From Deltaproteobacteria bacterium (GTDB taxonomy: Bacteria; Desulfobacterota; Desulfobacteria; Desulfobacterales; UBA5852), in the NCBI GenBank assembly GCA_020444045.1, contig JAHLLS010000001.1, positions 62,001 to 126,000 on the forward strand: a stretch of 64,000 nt of DNA, read 5' to 3'. Positions 9,744 to 17,976 of the stretch are shown here, piece by piece. The translations under genes were made by a program, and so were the position numbers. Under the pieces are notes generated by a model. The model had not been told where the DNA came from. It made no database searches and saw only the letters and a list, made by a program, of their open reading frames with translations. The number at the start of each line of letters is the position of its first letter. Position 1 is the stretch's first letter.

Positions 9744-10637
9744 ATGACCATCCGCGGCCAGGACACCAAGCCCTTTGCCTGGGCAGGCATTCAATTGACG
9801 ATTCCAGCGGAATGGGAAACCGGCCACCTCGGCGACGGCTATGCCCTGCTGGAACACCGGTACCGCCCTGTGCTGGAAATGAAAACCGCCACGATCCAGG
9901 GCCGCTTCACTTTCAAACGCCATTTCAAAGCATTGGCCCGGTCGGGCCGGAACCGATCAACGCCCCCCCTGAGATTGACGTCGCTGCCCCCCGAATGGCC
10001 GACTTTTTCCACAAGGATGGACGTCCAGCCCTTTACCTGGCAGGGCGACCAGGTCGGCGGCCGGGGTCTTTTACTTTATTGCCGGGATTGCCGCAAAGCC
10101 ACCCTGATCCAGTTCTATGATCATGGGGATCACCGCCTGGCGGCCATTCCAGACGTGCTGGCGTCCTTTAAAGACCACGCGTCCGGATCCGGCCCCACCG
10201 TTGCGGTGTATGATATTCAAGCGACCTTGCCGGAAAAATTTACGCTCACCCGTTTCCAGTTTGATGCCGGCCGCTTCGAACTTGTTTTCAGGCGTTCACG
10301 GGAAGGCGTCACCCTGTGGCGCTGGAGTCCGGCCGATGTCATCCTTGACCGGTGTGGCAACACCCTATCAAATGTTGCCCGAAAAAATGGCTTGCTCCCT
10401 CCGGCGGTCATCCTCGAAGACGGCCGCCCCGTCGAGGGTGGCATGGAGTGGCAGTGGCAGGCAAAGGGCTACCGACACCGTCTGCAGCGCTTTTTCGCAC
10501 GCCTTGCGCAGCAGCCGGGCCACGCCTTGCGGATCTGGCACCGCTCTGATACCAATCGCATTTTGGCGGTGCAGGCCCAGGCAATCGACACCTTCGACAC
10601 CTTTGACGGAATATGCACATCCTATGGCTCTGTTTAG
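9744..10637 (+). CDS. Conserved hypothetical protein of the PqqD/FtsX cluster
   Basis: 297 residues from the ATG at 9744; the longer frame starting at 9708 lacks a convincing start. No signal peptide or membrane helix is evident, so it is probably cytoplasmic. The N-terminus reads as 'WAGIQLTIPAEWETGHLGDG' followed by 'LEHRYRPVLEMKTATIQGRF', suggesting a beta-rich domain. A Cys pair is present in 'LLLYCRDCRKATLIQFYD'. A second half from about residue 165 could be a repeat of a similar domain. I do not recognise a named family. Its last 14 bases overlap the start of the PqqD-like gene, so the two products are probably made together. Confidence 0.6.
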   Translation: MTIRGQDTKPFAWAGIQLTIPAEWETGHLGDGYALLEHRYRPVLEMKTATIQGRFTFKRHFKALARSGRNRSTPPLRLTSLPPEWPTFSTRMDVQPFTWQGDQVGGRGLLLYCRDCRKATLIQFYDHGDHRLAAIPDVLASFKDHASGSGPTVAVYDIQATLPEKFTLTRFQFDAGRFELVFRRSREGVTLWRWSPADVILDRCGNTLSNVARKNGLLPPAVILEDGRPVEGGMEWQWQAKGYRHRLQRFFARLAQQPGHALRIWHRSDTNRILAVQAQAIDTFDTFDGICTSYGSV

Positions 10638-11031
10638 AAAAATAAACGCTCCGCCGCCTTTATCCCGGGCCGAGGCCCTGGCGTGCATCCCGGTGCGAAA
10701 CGACGCCATCCAGGCGTCGCAAACGCCGGAAGGTATGGTCCGGCTGCGCTACCCGCTGATCCTGAAACCCTGGATCGCCGAACTGGCGCAGCGTTTCAGT
10801 GGCGCATCATATGTCCCGCCTTCACGGCAGCTGGAACTGGATGAACTGGGCAGCCTCACCTGGAACCTGATCGATGGGAGCCAAACGGTAAGCGTGATTG
10901 TCCGGCAATTTTGTCGCCAGACACAGGTGCATCCCAAGGAGGCCGAAGCCGCGGTGACGCGTTTCCTGCGGGAACTGGGGCGCCGCGGCATCATCGGGAT
11001 GGCGCCCGGAGGGCATGACAAGGCCGATTGA
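10624..11031 (+). CDS. PqqD-family peptide-binding protein (orphan)
   Basis: 135 residues from the ATG at 10624, overlapping the previous gene by 14 bases. The C-terminal ~80 residues have the PqqD pattern: a beta strand, 'LDELGSLTWNLIDGSQTVS', then helices ending 'FLRELGRRGIIG'. PqqD domains are RiPP recognition elements that present a precursor peptide to a modifying enzyme. No radical SAM enzyme, precursor peptide or other RiPP enzyme is visible nearby, so the domain probably has been recruited by the transport cluster. The N-terminal ~45 residues are extra relative to a minimal PqqD. Confidence 0.72.
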   Translation: MALFRKINAPPPLSRAEALACIPVRNDAIQASQTPEGMVRLRYPLILKPWIAELAQRFSGASYVPPSRQLELDELGSLTWNLIDGSQTVSVIVRQFCRQTQVHPKEAEAAVTRFLRELGRRGIIGMAPGGHDKAD

Positions 11032-11096
11032 CGCGCGCCGCGCATGGACCGCCAACACGATCGAAACACGCGCCGTCGGGGAACCGGCAAAATAGG

Positions 11097-11429
11097 TTAG
11101 ACCGTTTTTACCGCATCGTCCAAAGTGGCCTCGATGGGCAGGAAGGAATCAAAACCGGATATTTCGAAAACTTCTTTAACATAGTCCTGCATCGCACACA
11201 GCACCAGTTTCCCCTCGGCGCTTTTGAGATTTTTGGTCGCCTTGAGGATGACACGCAGCCCGGCACTGGAAATGTAATCCAACTCCTGGAAATCCAGAAT
11301 CATCCGTTGGGTGCCGTTTTCCATGCATTCGAAAAGCTTTTGTTCAAACCCCATGGCCGTATTGGAATCCAGACGCCCATTCAGCTTAAACACGCTGTAA
11401 TAATCATGCTTAGTCTCGGTAATATCCAT
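11097..11429 (-). CDS. STAS-domain anti-sigma factor antagonist (SpoIIAA/RsbV-like)
   Basis: 110 residues, a single STAS domain. The phosphorylation site region reads 'DYISSAGLRVIL', with Ser55 in the position phosphorylated in SpoIIAA and RsbV. A strong ribosome site (AGGAGG) precedes the ATG. In partner switching an unphosphorylated STAS protein binds the HATPase kinase and releases its target; a PP2C phosphatase restores the unphosphorylated form. Both kinds of partner are encoded just upstream on the same strand (11495-11905 and 15284-16822), which supports this role. The target could be a sigma factor elsewhere or the adjacent transporter. Confidence 0.9.
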   Translation of the reverse strand: MDITETKHDYYSVFKLNGRLDSNTAMGFEQKLFECMENGTQRMILDFQELDYISSAGLRVILKATKNLKSAEGKLVLCAMQDYVKEVFEISGFDSFLPIEATLDDAVKTV

Positions 11430-11494
11430 GCTTTCCTCCTTGAATCATTGCCATACGCGGGCCGGCGAAACATCTCCATTCCCGCAAAAACGAT

Positions 11495-11905
11495 CTAAAG
11501 CGTTTTGGTCAAAACAAGAACATTCTTGCCTTCCTTGCGGGTGTAATCGATACGGTCCATATAGGAACGTATCAGATGAATCCCCAGGCCTCCGATCTCC
11601 CGGTCTTTAAAGGCACACGCCAGATTCGGGTGAGGGGCGCCGGTCGGATTGAAAGGGATGCCGTCATCCTCGATGGTAATCGTGAGCACCCCGTCTTCGT
11701 TGACGCAGGTCACATGCACATGATGCTCTTCTTCGTCTGCAAAGCCGTGGGAAATGATATTCGTAAACAATTCATCCAACGCCAGGTTGATTTCAAACGT
11801 CTGACGTTTGGAGGCACCGCAGGACCGGCTGAACTGACTGATATGATCACACAGAACATCCAGTTCAGACAGGCTGTTTTTTAATGCGAAGGATATCGTT
11901 CCCAT
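11495..11905 (-). CDS. HATPase_c_2 serine kinase (anti-sigma, SpoIIAB/RsbW-like)
   Basis: 136 residues, a stand-alone GHKL ATPase. The N box is 'LALDELFTNIISHGF', the G1 box 'DDGIPFNP' and the G2 region 'GGLGIHLIRS', as in RsbW/SpoIIAB-type kinases. These phosphorylate a STAS partner and sequester a sigma factor or other target. It lies 65 bases upstream of the STAS gene on the same strand. No sigma factor gene is visible nearby, so the controlled partner is not defined by context. Confidence 0.88.
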   Translation of the reverse strand: MGTISFALKNSLSELDVLCDHISQFSRSCGASKRQTFEINLALDELFTNIISHGFADEEEHHVHVTCVNEDGVLTITIEDDGIPFNPTGAPHPNLACAFKDREIGGLGIHLIRSYMDRIDYTRKEGKNVLVLTKTL

Positions 11906-11957
11906 CGGTTCCTTGCCCGCGAAGATTAGGGTGCTGCCACCCGTTGGCCAAAGCGCC

Positions 11958-12485
11958 TCAAAGTGCGCTGATGCCGGTCGCGCCTTCTAATGATAAGCCT
12001 TTTTCCGTCATTTCAAAGAGGCGGTCCTGATCCCAGCTGCGGATGCGATCCACAACCGATTTAAAGATCTTGGGGATCAGCTCCGGAAACTGTTCGATCG
12101 CCTTGGCGAATTTTTCCCGCGTCAGTACCAGGCAGGCTGTATCCTCGCTGGCTTTGAGCGCAAAAAGACGCTGGGTCGATCCCAGTAATGACAGCCCGCC
12201 GATAAAGTCACCGGCGCCATAGCGCCCTACAGACAGTTCCCGGCCTTCGGCCTCGTGAATCAGGTGCAGCTGGCCACTCAGGATATAAAAGGCCTGACCG
12301 TCATCGTCATCCTGGCTGTATAGATATTCTGCGCGCGTGAACGACTCGCGCGCGCAGAGATACGCAAAAACTTTCAGGGTTTCCATCGGCAGCCCTGCAA
12401 AAAAATCGATCTGCCGCAAAATTTCCAGGTTTTCTTGGAATTCACAGCCCGTACCGGAACTATTTTTTTCCGCGGATGAGTCCAT
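11958..12485 (-). CDS. Cyclic-nucleotide-binding-domain-like protein
   Basis: 175 residues: a CRP-type beta-barrel (about 22-140) and a short helical tail, with no helix-turn-helix, so it is not a transcription factor of the CRP type. 'AFYILSGQLHLIHE' and 'GAGDFIGGLSLLGSTQRL' align with the cNMP pocket. The phosphate-binding cassette has Gly where Glu is usual (FGE versus FIGG), so nucleotide binding is uncertain. Its first 26 bases lie inside the end of the ABC transporter gene, implying coupled translation. It may act as a regulatory subunit of that transporter. Confidence 0.82.
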   Translation of the reverse strand: MDSSAEKNSSGTGCEFQENLEILRQIDFFAGLPMETLKVFAYLCARESFTRAEYLYSQDDDDGQAFYILSGQLHLIHEAEGRELSVGRYGAGDFIGGLSLLGSTQRLFALKASEDTACLVLTREKFAKAIEQFPELIPKIFKSVVDRIRSWDQDRLFEMTEKGLSLEGATGISAL

Positions 12486-14976
12486 ACAGTACTCCTTTTT
12501 GGGCCATGAGCTCGTCGTAGCCCCCCATTTCGATCAGTTTGCCGGCTTTCATCACGGCCACTTTATCAAATTTTTGGATAATGTCGAGACGGTGCACCAC
12601 GGCGATCACGGTTGCTTTGCCCTTGAGCCGTACTTCCAGGAAGTTTTGAATCCGGGCCTGGGAGTTATTGTCCAGCGCGGAAGTAGCCTCGTCCATGATG
12701 AGCAGGCGGGGTGATTTAAGAAAGACACGGGCGATGGCCAGTTTCTGGCGCTGGCCGCCGGACAGCTTATCCCCCTTGCTCCCCACCTGAAACTGCATGC
12801 CGATGCCGACAATCGTCTCCAGAAGATCCTCTTCGATCAAGAGCTGGATGATGCTCTGGACAATGGCGTCCTGGGCCTTGGGGCTGGTGGTCGTGGTCTT
12901 TCCGAAAAAGATGTTGTTCTGGATGGTCTGGGAGAAGATGTAGTCGTCCTTGTCATAGAAGGCAAAAGCCCCCGCGAAATCGCCATTGATATGGTCTTTG
13001 AAAAGTGATCGCCCCTCCAGAATGAGGCGCTTCAGAAGATCGGGAAAAGATACCATTTTGTGGCGCCCGGGAACAAAGCGCAGGGCTAGGTCAAGCAGTT
13101 TGTGCCGCTCTGCGGACTTCAATTCGTGGAGTTTCTTGCGCCGGGTCTGTTTCGCCAACAGCTTGAAATCATCCAGCTCCTCCGGTGCGATGGGACTCTG
13201 TTCGAAAAACACCTTGTCAGGCGGCAGGTTGCCGAGAATATCGACGGTCTGACGCGCCAGATCGGCACCGAGTTCCATCAGCGGGCGCTTGAGTTCGGCC
13301 TTCTCTAAAAACGCGACAAAATGGCGGTTCGCGGAAAGCGCCGGGCCGCTGAATTCTTCTTGGTTGGACGTACCGAACAGCAAATTGACCGCCACACTGG
13401 AATGATAGAGGTAACGATCCTCTTCAAAAAACTCCACGTAAGCAGACAAGGTTTCACCGAATCGCTGCCGGAAATTCTGGCGCACTTTAACCAATTGCGC
13501 CACAAGCGTACTGTCGCGCTTGGCATCCAGAATCGCGTTCAACCCGAAGCGCAACGTGTCCACGAAAAGCCCGGTCTGGTGCAGGACTTGAATCATATCC
13601 TCCAGGGACGGCTGGAACCACTCGGAGGAAGCATCGGTGGTATCCTGCGCCGCGCGGCAGGAATAAAGGAGGTTGTCTTCAATCGTACCGTCAAAAATAA
13701 ACGGGGTCTGGGAAACAAACCCCATGTTCCAGGCCATGTCCTTTTTGCTTAATTCAAGCACTTCCTTATTTCCGAACAAAACATGCCCATCCGTGTAGGA
13801 ATAGAGCTGGCCGACACACTGGGCCAGGGTGCTTTTGCCGCTGCCGGAAAATCCCACCAGAGCCAAATGCTCGCCGGGTTTGAGCTCCAGCGAGATGCGA
13901 TCGAGCAGATGGATGCCGTCACTGGTGACGAAGGCCAGATTCTTCACTTCCACATGCCCGTCCAAGCGGTAGGGCTCGCGGCCGGTTGGAATCAACGCGT
14001 ACTCCGGCTGGCCATCGAAATAGCGCATGGTTTTATCATAGGTAACGCTGCCGTCCTGGTAGGCCTGGTAAAACTCGATCAACTCCTTCCAGGGATCGTA
14101 CAGTTTTTCCTGGGCCGAAAGAAAGGCCACCAGGGCCCCCAGTTCCAACTGGCCCTGGATGGTGAGATAGCCCCCCAGGATAAAAATGAGAAACGGCCCC
14201 AGACTGATGAAAAAATTATTGGAAACCTTGATGCTGGCCCGGAAGAAATCCCAGCGCAGGCGGACACGGTAAAGGCGGTCCGTGATGCTGCCGATCTTCT
14301 GGTTTTCGATATCGTAGGCCGCGTTGCCGTGCACTTCGTGGATGCCGGAAATCGTTTCCTGAATCCGGTCGGAAAGATCGCGTGTTATATCAACGCGCTC
14401 CTTGTTGGCCTGGTTGACCTTCCGCTGAAGCAGGGGCACGAGAAAAACCACAATGGGATAGATCGACAGGGAAAGGCCGGCCAGCCATGGATTGAGAAAA
14501 AAGAGATAGACGGCAAACGCCACCAACGTCAACAGATTGATGACCGGAATCGCGACGGCCATGCCCACGAAATTGGCCGGTATGGTCAGTTCGGATACGA
14601 GGGAGGAAACCACCAGCCCCGGTTGGGTATTGCGAAAAAAAGTGAGCGGCAGGGAAATGATGTGCGCAAACAATCCTTTGCGCATTCGGGCCAGGGTCCG
14701 CTGGCTGATCATGACCTGCAATACCGTGATCAGGTATTTGAGGCCGCTGGCGAGAACCACGGACACAAGATAGATGCCACAATAGCGGATCAGCAGATCG
14801 ATTTCACGCAGCCGGATCGCTTCGTTGACGATCCGTTTCTGCATTTCCAGGGGAATGACCCGGGCCACGACCGTCACCGCAATCAGCGCCAGAACTGTTA
14901 GCTGCAGCTTGGTATTGCGGCCCCAAATCCACGAGTAAATGGACCGCTGCACCACGGGTGGACGCTTTTTAGCCAT
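12460..14976 (-). CDS. ABC exporter (membrane domain + ATPase) with a large insertion in the ATPase
   Basis: 838 residues from the ATG at 14976, which has a GGAG site six bases away (a TTG at 14991 is an alternative). The N-terminal ~320 residues are a six-helix type I exporter domain. The ATPase domain shows Walker A 'GFSGSGKST' (375-383), a Q-loop Gln at 423, signature LSGGQ (738-742), Walker B 'LLIMDEATSALD' (Glu763) and the H-loop His795. In ordinary exporters Walker A and LSGGQ are about 100-110 residues apart; here they are about 360 apart, an insertion of roughly 250 residues after the Q-loop. The post-Q-loop motif occurs three times: TIEDNLLY (431-438), VAVNLLFG (528-535) and TIQNNIFFG (684-692). 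All catalytic motifs are intact, so the protein is probably active. The substrate is unknown; lipid or peptide export is possible. Confidence 0.88.
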   Translation of the reverse strand: MAKKRPPVVQRSIYSWIWGRNTKLQLTVLALIAVTVVARVIPLEMQKRIVNEAIRLREIDLLIRYCGIYLVSVVLASGLKYLITVLQVMISQRTLARMRKGLFAHIISLPLTFFRNTQPGLVVSSLVSELTIPANFVGMAVAIPVINLLTLVAFAVYLFFLNPWLAGLSLSIYPIVVFLVPLLQRKVNQANKERVDITRDLSDRIQETISGIHEVHGNAAYDIENQKIGSITDRLYRVRLRWDFFRASIKVSNNFFISLGPFLIFILGGYLTIQGQLELGALVAFLSAQEKLYDPWKELIEFYQAYQDGSVTYDKTMRYFDGQPEYALIPTGREPYRLDGHVEVKNLAFVTSDGIHLLDRISLELKPGEHLALVGFSGSGKSTLAQCVGQLYSYTDGHVLFGNKEVLELSKKDMAWNMGFVSQTPFIFDGTIEDNLLYSCRAAQDTTDASSEWFQPSLEDMIQVLHQTGLFVDTLRFGLNAILDAKRDSTLVAQLVKVRQNFRQRFGETLSAYVEFFEEDRYLYHSSVAVNLLFGTSNQEEFSGPALSANRHFVAFLEKAELKRPLMELGADLARQTVDILGNLPPDKVFFEQSPIAPEELDDFKLLAKQTRRKKLHELKSAERHKLLDLALRFVPGRHKMVSFPDLLKRLILEGRSLFKDHINGDFAGAFAFYDKDDYIFSQTIQNNIFFGKTTTTSPKAQDAIVQSIIQLLIEEDLLETIVGIGMQFQVGSKGDKLSGGQRQKLAIARVFLKSPRLLIMDEATSALDNNSQARIQNFLEVRLKGKATVIAVVHRLDIIQKFDKVAVMKAGKLIEMGGYDELMAQKGVLYGLIRGKK

Positions 14977-15283
14977 GTGGGTCTCCGGCAAACATCATCC
15001 ATTGATCTGGGTTTGGAAAAATTGGCCCATCAGGGGCGTTCGACCAACACCCTTGGGCCCTCTCGATTGGCTACACCCAAACCCACGCGATTGACAAGTT
15101 GATTTTGGGATTCGTCCCCCGGCCGGACGAAACGCCGATGCCTGGTTGGATCATGGAGATGACAACGCAGCCTGTCAAAATCGCCGTGCCTCCGGACCGA
15201 TGGACAGCGAGTCCCAGGCATATCGAGGAAACAGCCGAAAAGATGCCCGGACAGCGCCTGCCCATGACAGGTTCCGCGGTGGA
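14977..15283. other. Intergenic gap between the ABC exporter and phosphatase genes
   Basis: About 300 bases separate the phosphatase stop from the exporter start on the same (minus) strand. Short open frames exist on both strands, but none has a good ribosome site or recognisable protein sequence. The region could hold an internal promoter for the exporter operon; I see no clear -35/-10 or sigma-54 match and no riboswitch I recognise. Confidence 0.5.
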
Positions 15284-16822
15284 TCAGGCCGCATCCAGTT
15301 TGACGACCACCAGTGTCGTATCGTCTTCCCGCGGCCGGTCACCGCGATACGTCTCGAGGGACTGGAATATCGCATCTTTTATGGCGGCGGCCGATTGGTC
15401 GCAGTGGGCGCGAATGATCTGACGCAACGGGGCGTTCCCGAACATTTGCCCGCTATCATTCCGGGTTTCCTGCACCCCATCGGTGCTCAGGAGAATAATG
15501 CTGCCCGCGGCCCAGCCTTGTTTTTCATGGGCCTGGTAGCGATAGTCGGACGCGACCCCCAGCGCCATGCCATCGCCGTCAAGACGATCGAATTGATCCC
15601 GGACCGGGTCGTAAAACAGGGCGGGCTCATGACCGGCGCGAATCCAGGCCAGTCGGCGGCGCGCCGGATCGATTTCCAGCCAGAATAGCGTGATGAACCA
15701 GCCGGTGTCCTGGATGTCACTGGTTAAAAACCGATTGGCCGCCTGGATCAGGTGCGGGCCGCCGGCATAGGATTGGACACCCGCAATAAGGTGGGCGCGG
15801 GCCGTTGCCATGTGCAGGGCGGAGCTGACCCCGTGCCCCGAAACATCGGCGACCACAACACCCAGACCCCCCTCCGGCAACCGGAAATAGTCGTAGTAAT
15901 CGCCGCCGGCCTCCGTGCAGTATATGCTGTCCCCGGCAATGTCCGCCCTTTCGAAAATCATCCCCCGCCGCGGCAGCAGGCTTTTCTGTACGTCATCGGC
16001 CAGCTTCAGCGCCTGGAGCAGTTCGGTGCGATGCCGCAGCCCCTCGATCATGGTGTTGGTATGCCCGGCGATGACCCCGAATTCATCCCATGTGGCCACC
16101 GGCACCATTCGGGAAAGATCGCCCCGGGACACATTTTCAAGAATGCGGGTTTCATTGTTGAAAAGCAGCTTCAGATTGCGCGAATAGGAAAAGATCAGAT
16201 TGACCACCATCCCGAGCAGGGCCGCCATGATGAATACCACTTCGAGCATGACCGTGCGTTCGGCTTCCTTCAGCATGGCGGCATTGCTTTGAACTTCCGC
16301 CAGCCAGGCAAAATCCCGGGAAATCACCAGCGCCAGGATAAGGCAGACAAAAAGGCTGGAGCAAAAGGCCACCACCGAAAAACGGCGGGTCATGGGATAA
16401 TATTTTTGCGGCGGATGGACGTTTCGGTGTTTTTCGAGCGCTTCCTGAATGCCGTCGCGCTCCCGGGCCAGGGCCATATCCAGTCCCAGGAAGAAACCCA
16501 CCACCAGGCAGCCCGAAAGCAGACTCAATGCGCTGATCAGGTAGAAATGGTGAACGATATGATTGAATACGCCCACCAGGCTTCCGGCCGCCAGACACAG
16601 CGATAGATCGACAATGAATTGCCGCCTGGGGCGGTCCTGGATAGGGGCTGCCAGGACCAGGCGCCGGTTTAACGGCGTCCGCAGTAAAAATGCCAGGAGA
16701 AAGGCACCGCTTAACGTTGTCCCCAACGTCACGGGGGACAGGGTTTCCAGAAACGGTCAGACCTGGCCGCCGTAAAGCGTGAGAACGCTCACGGCAAAAA
16801 GGTAGTGCAAAAGGATGCGCAT
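15284..16822 (-). CDS. Membrane PP2C (SpoIIE-type) phosphatase with an in-frame UGA (selenocysteine candidate)
   Basis: The best start is the ATG at 16822, preceded nine bases upstream by AGGAG. The frame then meets a TGA at 16759-16757 (codon 22) and continues open to 15284, giving 512 residues if UGA is read. Without readthrough, translation must begin at a GTG at 16732 that has no ribosome site. Layout: membrane helix 1 (residues 1-18), a short loop 'YGGQV-U-PFLETLSP', several further helices, a HAMP-like region, then the PP2C domain with 'AGGDYYDYF', 'VVADVSGHGVSSAL', 'RAGHEPAL' and the terminal 'REDDTTLVVVKL'. It would dephosphorylate the STAS protein encoded at 11097-11429. The UGA is either selenocysteine (a hairpin with the right geometry follows), a Trp-to-stop mutation, or a sequencing error. 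Confidence 0.82.
16718..16740 (-). promoter_or_regulatory. Candidate bacterial SECIS-like hairpin just after the UGA
   Basis: In the mRNA, UGUCCCC (16740-16734) pairs perfectly with GGGGACA (16724-16718), enclosing a nine-base loop CGUGACGUU. The loop starts 24 bases after the UGA and has G as its second base. This fits the published general geometry of bacterial SECIS elements (apical loop about 16-37 bases after UGA, G among the first two loop bases). Short GC hairpins are common by chance, so this is supportive only. Confidence 0.4.
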
Positions 16823-16920
16823 CAGGCGGTTCTCCTATCGGGTCGCCCACACGACCGGATAACGTTTCATTATCAGGGAACGCTCGCTATCATATCGTTG
16901 TGCCGACATTGGCGCAAGGT

Positions 16921-17976
16921 TCAAACCAGGAGTTTGACCACGATATAGCACCCACTGAATTGCGAAAAAAATTGAACACACCCCGGCCGATTGTCAAAAA
17001 AATCGTGCACCGCCACCCGGTTGCCCAGGAGTTGGGCATGTCCGTAGTCTTCGAAGACCATGATGCCGCCGGGCGCCAGAACATCCGGGAAAATCCGGCG
17101 AATGAGGTAATCCGTGGATCGATAGGCATCGCAGTCCACGTAGACAAAGGCCAGTTTTTTTAGGGCGGCGGTCTCAAAGGTGCGGGTAAAATCTCCCTTG
17201 ACCAAAGACACGAACGGGAAAGGGTCGAATTTGGCGCGAACCGCATCGAAATCCACCGGGTGGGACCCGCTCCAGAATTGGTCGATGCCCAGGGGTTCTG
17301 CGGGAAACGCATCGAAGGTATCAAAGAGAAACAGGCGTTTGTCCATCCCCAGGCCGGCCATCAGGGACGCCATCAGATAGCCGCTGTGGCCGCGATAGGC
17401 CCCGAATTCCGCAATGTCGCCCGCGATCCCGTTGTCCATCACCGTTTTGAGCAGCTGGCAGACATCCATAAAATCACGGATGTCGCATTTTTTCTCGAAG
17501 TGTTCCAGGGACGCGTCATAGAGGTCAAACACATCCACGGGGTAGGTCGGCAACGGCGAGACCTTGGTCAACGCCCGCTCGGTTTGATGACGTGCCAACG
17601 TGTCATAGCTTGTCGCCGGGAACGTGACATATTCAAAGGTCAAATCGCGCAAACGGGCGTCGGCCAGAACACCCCGGGCCACCGCCGTGGTGCGACGGAT
17701 ATCGGTATAGGTGCAGATGACGCAGGCGAAACGCTCCGGGTTCGGCGGGCCGTCCGTCAGAAAGTCCTCCAGGCGCAGCGCGACCGGCACCATACCATGC
17801 CGGACGAGATCCTCACAAACCGCTGCGGTCATGTGGTCCCGGGCACCAATGACGAGAATATGCGGTCGTCGACAGGCCTTGAAGGCATTGCGTGCTTTTT
17901 TGCCAAGAAACCGCACCGCATCCGCTGTATCTTGAATTTGCCAGCGATTGCGCCGGCCGTTGGGGGAAGAAGCCAC
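16921..17976 (-). CDS. TylF/MycF-type (macrocin O-methyltransferase-like) methyltransferase with extra N-terminal domain
   Basis: 351 residues from the GTG at 17976, which follows AGGGAG five bases upstream; a TTG at 18015 would add 13 residues without a ribosome site. The C-terminal ~220 residues match the TylF family: 'GDIAEFGAYRGHSGYLMAS' (SAM-binding), 'LFLFDTFDAFP', 'FVYVDCDAYRSTDYLIRR' (metal-binding Asp cluster) and 'GGIMVFEDYG'. The N-terminal ~115 residues form a separate Rossmann-like segment beginning 'RPHILVIGARDHMTAAV', not part of ordinary TylF proteins. It lies about 100 bases upstream of the phosphatase on the same strand. The substrate is unknown; a sugar or sugar-lipid hydroxyl is usual for the family. 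Confidence 0.78.
   Translation of the reverse strand: MASSPNGRRNRWQIQDTADAVRFLGKKARNAFKACRRPHILVIGARDHMTAAVCEDLVRHGMVPVALRLEDFLTDGPPNPERFACVICTYTDIRRTTAVARGVLADARLRDLTFEYVTFPATSYDTLARHQTERALTKVSPLPTYPVDVFDLYDASLEHFEKKCDIRDFMDVCQLLKTVMDNGIAGDIAEFGAYRGHSGYLMASLMAGLGMDKRLFLFDTFDAFPAEPLGIDQFWSGSHPVDFDAVRAKFDPFPFVSLVKGDFTRTFETAALKKLAFVYVDCDAYRSTDYLIRRIFPDVLAPGGIMVFEDYGHAQLLGNRVAVHDFFDNRPGCVQFFSQFSGCYIVVKLLV

Noticed and set aside
15030-15265. Short open frames in the gap between phosphatase and exporter genes
   Set aside because: No ribosome site, no family sequence and several frames compete.
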